From JALZAH01 sp051000755 (lineage in GTDB: Bacteria; Actinomycetota; Acidimicrobiia; Acidimicrobiales; Palsa-688), in assembly GCA_051000755.1 (NCBI GenBank), contig JBPCNZ010000117.1, positions 1 to 5,493 of the forward strand: a stretch of DNA of 5,493 bases, in the 5' to 3' direction. Both the position numbers and the translations under genes were made by a program. Shown in pieces: positions 1-4,839 of the stretch. Positions within the stretch are counted from its first letter, which is position 1. Every line of letters starts with the position of its first letter. The notes under the pieces were generated by a model. The model made no database searches. It was not told the origin of the DNA and saw only the letters and a program-made list of their open reading frames with translations.

Positions 1-1
1 A

Positions 2-131
2 GTGGCAACCATCACCGGCAGCGGTGCCGCTACTGGCGGATACCCCGGTGGTCCCATAACTGGCGGACAGGTGGTCCCATGCTCCTGGCGGAACTCACCT
101 CAAAGTGGTCCCATCCCACTGGCGGGCGACA
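2..131. mobile_element. IS21-family-like terminal repeat array (element end)
   Basis: Three units of GTGGTCCCAT followed after 2-5 bases by CTGGCGGA/G are seen: 48-57 with 60-67, 71-80 with 85-92, and 105-114 with 119-126. A lone CTGGCGGA lies at 33-40 and a more diverged unit at about 2-20. Arrays of about 20-bp sub-terminal transposase-binding repeats are characteristic of IS21-family (istA/istB) ends. The element body would lie left of the window, and the CA at 130-131 could be its last dinucleotide. An open frame runs through the array but is repeat-driven and not credible as a protein. The family assignment rests on repeat architecture only, because no istA or istB sequence is present. 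Confidence 0.55.
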
Positions 132-162
132 CTCGAGAATCCGAGCCTCCGGGACGGGCTAC

Positions 163-205
163 CGCGCCATATCGGCACCTCTGGCGCTTGATGGCAGGCT
201 CCGGA
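163..205 (+). repeat. Long-range inverted repeat, left copy
   Basis: Bases 174-205 (32 bp) are the exact reverse complement of 4745-4776. The match continues outward through 163-173 with one substitution and one 1-base gap against 4777-4788. On the inward side (from 206) similarity stops abruptly. Read rightward, the repeat and the bases after it translate as YRHLWRLMAGSGLRRRE, which faintly resembles the catalytic-arginine segment of tyrosine recombinases (G-L-R-R-x-E). It could therefore be a gene remnant rather than a transposon end. Confidence 0.8.
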
Positions 206-824
206 CTGCGACGACGGGAAGCGCATATTCGGCGATCTGCTCGGGTTGAGAAGTTAGGAATGCGCACGTACCGCTGTGATCAGTCGAACCTTGAAACCAC
301 GGAGAGTGTCGGGGTGGTGCCGGGTCTCGGGCAGCAGGCGCTGAGGGCCTGGGGCCTTGATGCCGAAAGCCCGCACTGCGCAGATCATCTGGCGCGGCCG
401 CGGCCGGGGTCGTGGACGGCGGTCATGGCGGCGAGCCGGCTGGCCCTAAGCGACCCAGCCCCTGCTACGCCTGAGGACGCCTCGTAGCCCTACTTGTCGG
501 TTGGTGCCACGTTCCTTAACGGCACCCCGGCTCGGGGTGAGTAGCTGCGTCATGCGTCAGAATCGGTCCGTTGTGAGACGAGGGCCACGGCCGACCGAAA
601 TCGCCCCCCGACGCGTCCACAACCCGTGCCCACAATCAGTGTCTCACGGGCCTAGCAATCCACCGTTTCTCACACCTCTGAGGGGTCCCGGATAAGGCAC
701 CGTTGCGGGAATCGTCACCGGGCGGGTCTTACGGGACACCCGTGAATAGGCACCTCGCATGACCTGCTGCGCTCCCGTAGGAGGTTCCTCTTGTGGCCGC
801 CCAGCCAGCATCGACGTGGGGACT
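206..824. other. Stretch without a confident gene
   Basis: No reading frame here has both a plausible start and a recognisable product. The frame open up to 487 has coding-like third positions over about 310-487 (ends P-A-T-P-E-D-A-S), but it starts inside the transposon-end repeats. If it is anything, it is a 3' remnant of a gene. The rest contains small palindromes: the paired hairpins at 503-539, CCTC-T-GAGG near 677, and ACGGG-ACA-CCCGT at 731-743. A GTGAGAC near 573 is complementary to GTCTCAC near 643. No tRNA or recognisable RNA was seen. Confidence 0.5.
503..539 (+). other. Two overlapping, mutually exclusive hairpins
   Basis: The first hairpin pairs GGTGC (503-507) and CGTT (510-513) with AACG (518-521) and GCACC (522-526), with CA bulged and a CCTT loop. 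The second pairs CACCCCG (523-529) with CGGGGTG (533-539) around a GCT loop. They share bases 523-526, so only one can form at a time. No T-tract follows, so an intrinsic terminator is not supported. The function is unknown and this may be chance in GC-rich DNA. Confidence 0.3.
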
Positions 825-863
825 CGTACGTGCTACATCGACAGGCGTACGTGCATGACGTAC
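825..863. promoter_or_regulatory. Candidate operator: repeated CGTACG-type palindromes
   Basis: CGTACGTGC occurs at 825-833 and again at 846-854, 21 bp apart (two helical turns). GTACGT (847-852) and ACGTAC (858-863) form a perfect inverted repeat around GCATG. The sites flank the -35 and overlap the spacer and the -10 of the promoter, a position expected of repressor binding. The adjacent HTH protein is the obvious candidate binder, by autoregulation. That is inference. Confidence 0.5.
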
Positions 864-866
864 ACT
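838..866 (+). promoter_or_regulatory. Leaderless sigma-70-type promoter of the HTH gene
   Basis: A -35 hexamer TCGACA (838-843), a 17-bp spacer and a -10 hexamer TACACT (861-866) are present. Six bases separate the -10 from ATG 873, so transcription would begin at or next to the A of the start codon. This decides the start at 873 over the earlier in-frame ATGs at 759 and 855, and no Shine-Dalgarno sequence precedes 873. The same geometry recurs at two other genes in the window. Confidence 0.65.
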
Positions 867-872
867 CCACCC

Positions 873-1388
873 ATGGTCACCGCCGAACGACTTATGGAAC
901 CCGTGGGGTCAATCGAGATCGCAGCCTTTCTCGGCGTGAGGCCAGACACCATTGTGCAGTGGCGCCGCCGCCCACAGCTCCGCTTTCCCGAACCACGGTG
1001 GACGGTGTCGGGGCGGCCGGCGTGGGCGTGGCGAGATATCTCTGAGTGGTCCATAGCGTCGGGCCGCATGGTCGGCGTTGCCAACAGCGAGGAGGAGGCA
1101 AGGGGTTACGTTGGGCGCGGCGTGCCAATGCCGGGCGGCGAGTACCTGCCGATCCTCGGATACCGAGCCACGGCGAACGGCGCGTTCGTCCTCACGTCGG
1201 TTTCCCAAGCAGCGCTCGACGTCGAGCCGGGTGGGCATCCGATGGACGGGGCCTGGAAGCTTAGTTGCGGCCGTTGGTTAATGCCGAACCGACTGACGGA
1301 GATCGAACGGTGTTACGGCGCTCGTGTTCGTGCCCCGTCATGCGACCATGAGGACACCCTCGTGGAAGAGTGGCCGGCACCGCTTTGA
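873..1388 (+). CDS. Small AlpA/excisionase-like helix-turn-helix protein
   Basis: The protein is 171 aa from ATG 873. Residues about 12-63 fit a MerR/AlpA-type winged helix-turn-helix: G-S-I-E-I-A-A-F-L-G-V as the first helix and turn, D-T-I-V-Q-W-R-R-R-P as the recognition helix, then F-P-E-P, a V-S-G-R-P-A-W wing and W-R-D-I-S-E-W. Proteins with this domain are excisionases, phage regulators or transcriptional repressors. The C-terminal two thirds (about 80-171) is Gly/Pro/Trp-rich and I do not recognise it, so the protein is longer than a typical stand-alone AlpA or Xis of 60-90 aa. A leaderless promoter with palindromic sites sits directly upstream, which suggests autoregulation. It is convergent with the SnoaL-like gene. 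Confidence is high that it is a gene, moderate for the DNA-binding role and low for any precise function. Confidence 0.75.
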   Translation: MVTAERLMEPVGSIEIAAFLGVRPDTIVQWRRRPQLRFPEPRWTVSGRPAWAWRDISEWSIASGRMVGVANSEEEARGYVGRGVPMPGGEYLPILGYRATANGAFVLTSVSQAALDVEPGGHPMDGAWKLSCGRWLMPNRLTEIERCYGARVRAPSCDHEDTLVEEWPAPL

Positions 1389-1470
1389 GGTCTTGGGCTC
1401 TGTCACTCGCCGGGCCGTCGTCGTCCTCCTGCTCACCGATCCGTTACCGGACTGCCGCCGTGTCTTGCTG

Positions 1471-1844
1471 CTACGCAGCCCTCACTGAGCCGTGCGCAGC
1501 CACAATCAACCACCTGCGGGGGTAGGCAACCAGGTGCGCGTGTAGACAAGGGTTACGTCTACGTGATTGCCCGCCACGGTGCCGACGAGGCGCAGCTCGG
1601 CCCGCGTGATGCCAACACCGTCGATCACCTGAGTGTCGCGTTCGACTTCATCCACCGCCGAGAACACGAGCTCACCGCGCCGATGCGCGTCGATGTCCTG
1701 CTGCTTGTTGATCGTCACGCCATCGGGTCCGATGAATCGGACCTGGTCGTGAAGCAGGCCATCCAGCGTTGCGACGTCGTTGGTCAGCAACGCGTGCTGG
1801 AAGGCGGTTTCTGCCGCACCAAGGCTGGCAAGGTCAGAGGCCAT
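1471..1844 (-). pseudogene. SnoaL/DUF4440-like (NTF2-fold) protein, frameshifted near the C-terminus
   Basis: The frame from ATG 1844 (or TTG 1859) gives A-A-E-T-A-F-Q-H-A-L-L-T-N-D-V-A-T-L-D-G-L-L-H, then V-R-F-I-G-P-D-G, a mid K-Q-Q-D-I-D-A-H-R-R-G and late beta strands ending V-T-L-V-Y-T-R-T-W. This is the order of elements in DUF4440/SnoaL-like proteins, a cone-shaped alpha+beta fold used by small enzymes and ligand-binding proteins of varied function. The frame ends at 1506 after P-T-P-A-G-G, short of the last strand. In another frame the following bases read R-W-L-I-V-A-A-H-G-S-V-R-A-A and stop at 1471, the usual C-terminal strand of the family. A one-base indel at about 1509-1520 therefore broke the gene, or the base call is wrong. 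The start overlaps the end of the preceding short gene by 11 bp. Substrate unknown. Confidence 0.65.
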
Positions 1845-2037
1845 CACGCAACGATACAAAGGCTGGTGTGTGAGCAGCGCGTCTTGGGGCGCGGCCCACC
1901 GCAGGCGTCCGCAGACGATCCCGTTGCGGGACGCCGTGCGCGATGAGCTGCAGGGCTTGCGGTTTGGTGATCGCTCCTACGTTCGCCGAGGTCATCACCA
2001 CTGATCGACGGAGGCCCTCAAGCTCATAGGGTTCCAC
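1834..2037 (-). CDS. Short unrecognised protein under a putative SOS promoter
   Basis: The frame is 67 aa from GTG 2037. The start is chosen because a promoter with a LexA box ends seven bases upstream, giving a leaderless mRNA. The N-terminal half (E-L-E-G-L-R-R-S-V-V-M-T-S-A-N-V, then T-K-P-Q-A-L-Q-L-I-A-H) looks like a real helical protein. The rest is Arg/Pro-rich and looks out of frame, so the gene may be frameshifted after about residue 35. The end overlaps the SnoaL-like gene by 11 bp, and the two may be co-transcribed. I do not recognise the family. Confidence is moderate that something is expressed from here and low that the whole listed protein is right. Confidence 0.45.
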   Translation of the reverse strand: MEPYELEGLRRSVVMTSANVGAITKPQALQLIAHGVPQRDRLRTPAVGRAPRRAAHTPAFVSLRDGL

Positions 2038-2044
2038 GCCGGAG

Positions 2045-2073
2045 ACAGTAGTGAAAGGGCTAACCGGTGTCGA
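2045..2073 (-). promoter_or_regulatory. Leaderless promoter of the short gene
   Basis: On the minus strand a -35 hexamer TCGACA (2073-2068) is followed by 17 bp, a -10 hexamer TACTGT (2050-2045) and seven bases before GTG 2037. This matches almost base for base the geometry of the promoter at 838-866. Confidence 0.55.
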
Positions 2074-2085
2074 ACGTGCGTTCGT
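2070..2085. promoter_or_regulatory. LexA (SOS) box
   Basis: TCGAAC-GTGC-GTTCGT matches the actinobacterial/Gram-positive LexA consensus TCGAAC-N4-GTTCGA at 11 of 12 defined positions. It overlaps the -35 element of the promoter that reads into the gene starting at 2037, where LexA would block RNA polymerase. It lies just past the 3' end of the recombinase gene, not at its promoter, so the SOS target is the short gene and perhaps the SnoaL-like gene behind it. Confidence 0.6.
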
Positions 2086-2086
2086 T

Positions 2087-2099
2087 ACCCGATTCGGGT
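2087..2099 (-). terminator. Weak hairpin after the recombinase gene
   Basis: ACCCGA-T-TCGGGT is a perfect 13-bp dyad starting 7 bases past the recombinase stop codon. The stem is short and no T-tract follows, so termination is possible but weakly supported. It could also extend the regulatory region beside the LexA box. Confidence 0.25.
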
Positions 2100-2106
2100 G
2101 GCGCCG

Positions 2107-3129
2107 TCAGAGACCGAGGTAGCTGCCGGAGGGGTTCTCGAAGAGCTGGCCGTCTTCGATGTAGGCGCGGACGGTCCGGGTGGAACGATGGCCGGTGGTG
2201 GCCATGATCGTCCGCTCCGCTGCACCTCCTCGAGCGGCGCTGGTGGCGTGGCCGCGACGGAGGCTGTGGCCGGCGAAGTCGTCTCCGGTGTGCCCCAGGC
2301 CGGTCATGTGCCGTTTGACGATCAGTGCCACCGACTGGGCAGTGAGCCGGCGGGGGGCCACCTGGCCGTGACGGTTGATCGGCCGAAACACGGGCCCTTC
2401 GGTCAGCCCGGTGGCGGTGAGCCAGGATCGGGCGGCCCGGACGGGGCAGCAGCCGGGGTCGGTGCCGTAGACGATCGGTACTTGGCGGCCGGCGGCTTCC
2501 TGGTCGGTCTTCGATCGCCGCAGGCGGGCGAGGTAACCCTCGGGGGCGGCCTCGAGGTCGTCGACGTCGAGAGCGACGAGCTCGCTGCGCCGCATTCCGC
2601 CGGCGAAGCCGAGAAGCAGGAGGGCCCGGTCGCGGACCCCGGCGGCCGAGTCGAGGTCGATGGCCGCTACGGCCGCTTTGACGTCCGCGGTGAGGATCCC
2701 AGTCTTGCGGGCCTTGGGGGCGACACCGAGAAGCCGGCGGACGCCCCGGATGGTCTCGGCCACGAGAGGGGCGGAGCGGGGGGAGGGGTGACCGGCGAGG
2801 CGGTGGGCCTTGGAGATGGCGGTGAGGCGCCGCTCGATGGTGGCCACCGCTGCGGGCGGTCGGTCGTCGCCGGGCTGGGCCAGCTCGGAGAGGTAGGCGG
2901 CGAGTACCTCGGGGCGGGCCGGGAGAGGGTCGACGCCCAGATGGTCGCACCAGATGGCGAAGTCGGCCCAGTCGGATCGGTAGGCGCGGATCGTGGCCGG
3001 CGAACGGTTCGAGCTCACCGCTCGGGCCACCTTGGCCTCCAGGGCGGCCACCCGCTCGGGGCTCAGCTGCCCGTCGCGGGCCAGGTCCAAGATCACCCGA
3101 GGATCCTCGCCGCCGCCTGTGACACTCAC
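2107..3129 (-). CDS. Tyrosine recombinase / site-specific integrase
   Basis: The protein is 340 aa, a usual length for the family. Enzymes of this type cut and rejoin DNA at specific sites through a 3'-phosphotyrosine intermediate. An N-terminal SAM-like core-binding domain (about 20-135, with S-P-A-T-I-R-A-Y-R-S-D-W) precedes the catalytic domain (about 145-330). The full active-site set is visible: Arg180 in G-G-M-R-R-S-E-L, Lys207 in R-R-S-K-T-D, His288 and Arg291 in G-H-S-L-R-R-G-H-A-T, His314 in T-G-H-R-S and the nucleophile Tyr323 in R-A-Y-I-E-D. The enzyme therefore looks active. GTG 3129 is the first start after the in-frame stop, with GAG overlapping as a weak ribosome site. A dyad built like a core recombination site lies 30-64 bp upstream of the start. 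The gene follows hicB by 104 bp on the same strand. Whether it serves an integrative element, an invertible segment or a resolution system cannot be told from the sequence. Confidence 0.95.
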   Translation of the reverse strand: MSVTGGGEDPRVILDLARDGQLSPERVAALEAKVARAVSSNRSPATIRAYRSDWADFAIWCDHLGVDPLPARPEVLAAYLSELAQPGDDRPPAAVATIERRLTAISKAHRLAGHPSPRSAPLVAETIRGVRRLLGVAPKARKTGILTADVKAAVAAIDLDSAAGVRDRALLLLGFAGGMRRSELVALDVDDLEAAPEGYLARLRRSKTDQEAAGRQVPIVYGTDPGCCPVRAARSWLTATGLTEGPVFRPINRHGQVAPRRLTAQSVALIVKRHMTGLGHTGDDFAGHSLRRGHATSAARGGAAERTIMATTGHRSTRTVRAYIEDGQLFENPSGSYLGL

Positions 3130-3158
3130 CTCAAAAGGCCATGTCGGATGAGTCGATT

Positions 3159-3193
3159 CTGACTAGCGATAAAGGAACATTATCACTAGTCAG
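3159..3193. other. Candidate core recombination site for the recombinase
   Basis: The left arm CTGACTAGCGATAA (3159-3172) and right arm TTATCACTAGTCAG (3180-3193) are reverse complements at 13 of 14 positions, around a 7-bp spacer AGGAACA. Tyrosine recombinase cores have inverted arms of about 11-14 bp around a 6-8 bp crossover region. The inner ends ATAA and TTAT match the inner ends of XerC/XerD (dif-type) arms. The stretch is AT-rich within GC-rich DNA and sits just upstream of the recombinase gene. It is not a terminator, because the stem is AT-rich at the loop and has no T-tract. An operator for the recombinase promoter is the main alternative. Confidence 0.6.
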
Positions 3194-3214
3194 ACGGGCC
3201 GACGAGGCCTCTCA

Positions 3215-3230
3215 ACCCGCCAGTGCGGGT
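3215..3230 (-). terminator. Possible terminator after hicB
   Basis: ACCCGC (3215-3220) and GCGGGT (3225-3230) pair perfectly around CAGT, starting 3 bases past the hicB stop. On the minus strand no T-tract follows, as is common for weak actinobacterial terminators. It may partly separate hicAB from the recombinase gene. Confidence 0.4.
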
Positions 3231-3233
3231 CGA

Positions 3234-3608
3234 TCAGCTGGCGACGCGATCCCTGGTCAGCTGGTGGACGCGCTGGTAGGACACGCCGGTCATCACGGCG
3301 ATGTCGCGCAAACTGAGACCCTCGGAACGCAACGCTCGGATGATGGCCGCTGATTCGGCGACGAGGCGCTCGTCGGCCGCGGCCAGTTCGGCGCGCTGGG
3401 AGCGAAGCTCGGCCGCCCGGGCGCCAAGACCGTCGCCGTAGTCGATCTCCAGCTCGATGGCATCAGGAGCGACGGCCTGACCGGTCATCAACTTGACCAC
3501 CTCGGCAAGGCGGGCGGGTAACTGGTCGAGTCGTTTGGCCTGCGTGACCCCGCCACCGTCGAGCACCGCCACCCACGAGTAGCCGTCCCAGTTAACTGTG
3601 GCTCTCAT
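3234..3608 (-). CDS. hicB: HicB-like antitoxin with C-terminal HTH
   Basis: The protein is 124 aa from ATG 3608, which overlaps the hicA stop as ATGA (3605-3608) and so implies translational coupling. The N-terminal part (1-60) follows the HicB fold that binds and blocks the toxin: a first strand V-N-W-D-G-Y-S-W-V-A-V-L-D, then V-T-Q-A-K-R-L-D-Q-L and a helix A-R-L-A-E-V-V-K-L-M. Residues about 62-95 are Ala/Glu/Arg-rich and probably helical. Residues 99-120 form a helix-turn-helix (L-R-D-I-A-V-M-T-G-V-S-Y-Q-R-V-H-Q-L) for operator binding and autorepression. An upstream extension to 3632 is unlikely given the ATGA overlap. The assignment rests on pairing with hicA, size and domain order. Confidence 0.8.
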   Translation of the reverse strand: MRATVNWDGYSWVAVLDGGGVTQAKRLDQLPARLAEVVKLMTGQAVAPDAIELEIDYGDGLGARAAELRSQRAELAAADERLVAESAAIIRALRSEGLSLRDIAVMTGVSYQRVHQLTRDRVAS

Positions 3609-3829
3609 CGACCCAACTCCTTCTCCAACCATTTCGCCCCGAACTCCGGGGTAAAGACCGACTGAATGTTTCGCAGCACCCCAGGAGACTGCTCCTTATC
3701 ACCAGCCACCAGCGTGTCCGAGAGCCCTCCAGGGGTCTCCCACTTCTCATGCGACCCCTCCGTTCCCACCAGGGAGCAGCCTTTCGACTGGAGAACCTTT
3801 CGGACTCGTCTCGTAGCGACTGGCCTCAT
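3605..3829 (-). CDS. hicA: HicA-like mRNA interferase toxin
   Basis: The protein is 74 aa. HicA toxins are small double-stranded-RNA-binding-fold ribonucleases that cleave mRNA independently of the ribosome. The family signature is clear: an N-terminal helix with R-R-V-R-K-V-L-Q-S-K-G-C, then G-S-H-E-K-W with the catalytic histidine at 27, and the C-terminal S-P-G-V-L-R-N-I-Q helix matching the usual G-T-L-R-x-I-L. The protein is slightly longer than a minimal HicA of about 60 aa, with an extra W-L-E-K-E-L tail. Gene order is toxin first, antitoxin second, as usual for hicAB. The start at ATG 3829 is set by a leaderless promoter seven bases upstream. Confidence 0.85.
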   Translation of the reverse strand: MRPVATRRVRKVLQSKGCSLVGTEGSHEKWETPGGLSDTLVAGDKEQSPGVLRNIQSVFTPEFGAKWLEKELGR

Positions 3830-3836
3830 ACAATGT

Positions 3837-3865
3837 AGTCTACTGTCTAGACTAGATCAAGTCAA
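3837..3865 (-). promoter_or_regulatory. Leaderless hicAB promoter
   Basis: On the minus strand a -35 hexamer TTGACT (3865-3860), a 17-bp spacer, a -10 hexamer TAGACT (3842-3837) and seven bases lead to ATG 3829. The spacing is that of the other two leaderless promoters in the window. Confidence 0.65.
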
Positions 3866-3877
3866 GCGTCTAGACAG
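3843..3877. promoter_or_regulatory. Twin hicAB operators
   Basis: CTGTCTAGAC (3843-3852) and GTCTAGACAG (3868-3877) form a perfect 10-bp inverted repeat. Each half contains the palindrome GTCTAGAC, with centres 23 bp apart. One lies in the promoter spacer next to the -10 and the other immediately upstream of the -35. This suits cooperative repression by a HicB-HicA complex, as known for the family. No footprint can be inferred. Confidence 0.6.
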
Positions 3878-3878
3878 A

Positions 3879-4552
3879 CTAGCCAGCGCGGCCCAGCACG
3901 TCCAGTCGGTACCCGCTCCACCAGGCGAAGGCTTGGGTCCGATACAACCCGACACCGAACGCGGCATTCTCAAGCCGTTCGACGTTGCCGATGGTGACAG
4001 CGACCCGATTCGGCGGCCTGATCAGTCGGCCATCCCTATCAGGCCACCGATGCTCCGGTGGCGGTTGGCGTCCTTGGAAGCTTCTTCCAGGGCGCCCACC
4101 GCCTTGGCCAGGTCCTGTCTGGCCGCGCCGCTCTCTCCGGGTCCGCGCCGTGGGTTGACCGAGGCATGGGCGACGGTAGCCATCCCGGACAGCGCGGTGT
4201 TGAGGCGACGACCAGGCGCTTCGTGCGGATCAGTGCGTCGCCCGAACCGACTTCGCCCTGCCGTGTGATCGGACCGGAGAAGTCCAAAGCGCCCAGGGGC
4301 CCCCGCAAGGCGGATGGCTCGCCACATGATGAGCCCGAGCTCATCGGACTCGCTCTCGCAGTTCACCCCGGCGAAGGCCATCAGCGAGGCTTGGGTGATG
4401 TCGGGATGGTTCCGCTCCGACGTCCCGGTAAGCCTGCTCGGCGCGGCTGGCGTGGGCTTCGGCGGCGCCGACCAAGGCGTGGGCCAGCTGCGCGGTCTGA
4501 ACTCTACGAGCGAGCGCTGCAGATCCTCCACGCTTCCCTCCCGGACGGACAT
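3879..4552 (-). pseudogene. Decayed minus-strand coding region (helical protein, several frameshifts)
   Basis: An open frame runs from ATG 4552 to the stop at 4022, but parts of it look out of frame. It opens with a convincing E-D-L-Q-R-S-L-V-E-F (to about 4499). Coding-like sequence then continues in another frame as T-A-Q-L-A-H-A-L-V-G-A-A-E-A-H-A (about 4496-4410), where the main frame gives only a Pro-rich artefact. It returns as D-E-L-G-L-I-M-W-R-A-I-R-L-A (to 4304), passes to a third frame as G-D-A-L-I-R-T-K-R-L-V-V (4260-4201), and returns with L-N-T-A-L-S-G-M-A-T-V and D-L-A-K-A-V-G-A-L-E-E-A-S (4204-4022). After the stop, another frame carries E-R-L-E-N-A-A-F-G-V-G-L-Y-R-T-Q-A-F (to TAG 3879). 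The pieces are amphipathic and Ala-rich, loosely like WXG100-type helical proteins, but I cannot name a family. It may be one or two broken genes. Confidence 0.4.
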
Positions 4553-4744
4553 CCCGTAACCGATTCCGCTACGTAGGCTCGCGGGTCATGGGCGAGCCGC
4601 ACCCAATGGGCGACACGGCGGATGCCCGTGAGCTGGTGGCGGCTCTGCGCTCGCTGGAGGTGGTCGACCGTGTTCTCACAGGTGAGGAGACGGCGGAGGC
4701 GGAGCGCCGGGGCCGGCACTCTGGCGCCTCGAGTGCGCTCAGCA
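4553..4744. other. Ambiguous coding stretch, strand uncertain
   Basis: Both strands read like protein. Rightward from ATG 4588: R-E-L-V-A-A-L-R-S-L-E-V-V-D-R-V-L-T-G-E-E-T-A, with a TAGGCT -10-like hexamer eight bases before the ATG but no good -35. That frame would run to 4884 through the right inverted-repeat copy. Leftward: T-V-D-H-L-Q-R-A-Q-S-R-H, then V-A-H-W-V-R-L-A-H-D-P-R-A-Y-V-A-E. Third positions are G/C-rich in both, so strand cannot be settled by eye. If the rightward frame is real, its 3' end was probably cut at the repeat. Confidence 0.3.
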
Positions 4745-4788
4745 TCCGGAGCCTGCCATCAAGCGCCAGAGGTGCCAATATGTGCGCG
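4745..4788 (-). repeat. Long-range inverted repeat, right copy
   Basis: Bases 4745-4776 are the exact reverse complement of 174-205. 4777-4788 extend the match with one substitution and one extra base. Similarity ends sharply inward of 4745. As in the left copy, the outer side carries the palindromic ATAT. Confidence 0.8.
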
Positions 4789-4809
4789 CCCGCCGGCGTC
4801 TGGAGTCGT

Positions 4810-4839
4810 GTTATAGATCGCGCCTTCTGTATCGGTCAG
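4810..4839 (-). promoter_or_regulatory. Possible leftward promoter
   Basis: On the minus strand CTGACC (4839-4834), an 18-bp spacer and TATAAC (4815-4810) resemble -35 and -10 elements. No start codon lies at the leaderless position, so any transcript would carry a leader through the right repeat copy toward the decayed region below 4552. Confidence 0.35.

Noticed and set aside
2..487. 161-aa open frame across the left end
   Set aside because: Its first 40 codons are the transposon-end repeats. No domain or ribosome site supports it, and at best the last third is a remnant.
503..526. Integron attC-like site containing GTT...AAC
   Set aside because: The R-box consensus bases do not match and no integron-type integrase or cassette array is present.
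1563..1946. 127-aa rightward frame opposite the SnoaL-like gene
   Set aside because: The minus-strand product has a clear family pattern and this one does not.
2060..2950. 296-aa Arg/Pro-rich leftward open frame
   Set aside because: Out-of-frame shadow of the recombinase, with composition typical of shifted high-GC codons.
2098..3162. 354-aa rightward open frame antisense to the recombinase
   Set aside because: It is Gly/Asp-rich and lies wholly opposite a recombinase with complete catalytic residues, so it is a high-GC antisense artefact.
3159..3193. Rho-independent terminator
   Set aside because: The stem is AT-rich next to the loop and no T-tract follows on either strand.
3666..4268. 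200-aa rightward frame over hicA, its promoter and the decayed region
   Set aside because: It is antisense to hicA and its operator, has lower third-position GC than the minus strand, and has no recognisable domain.
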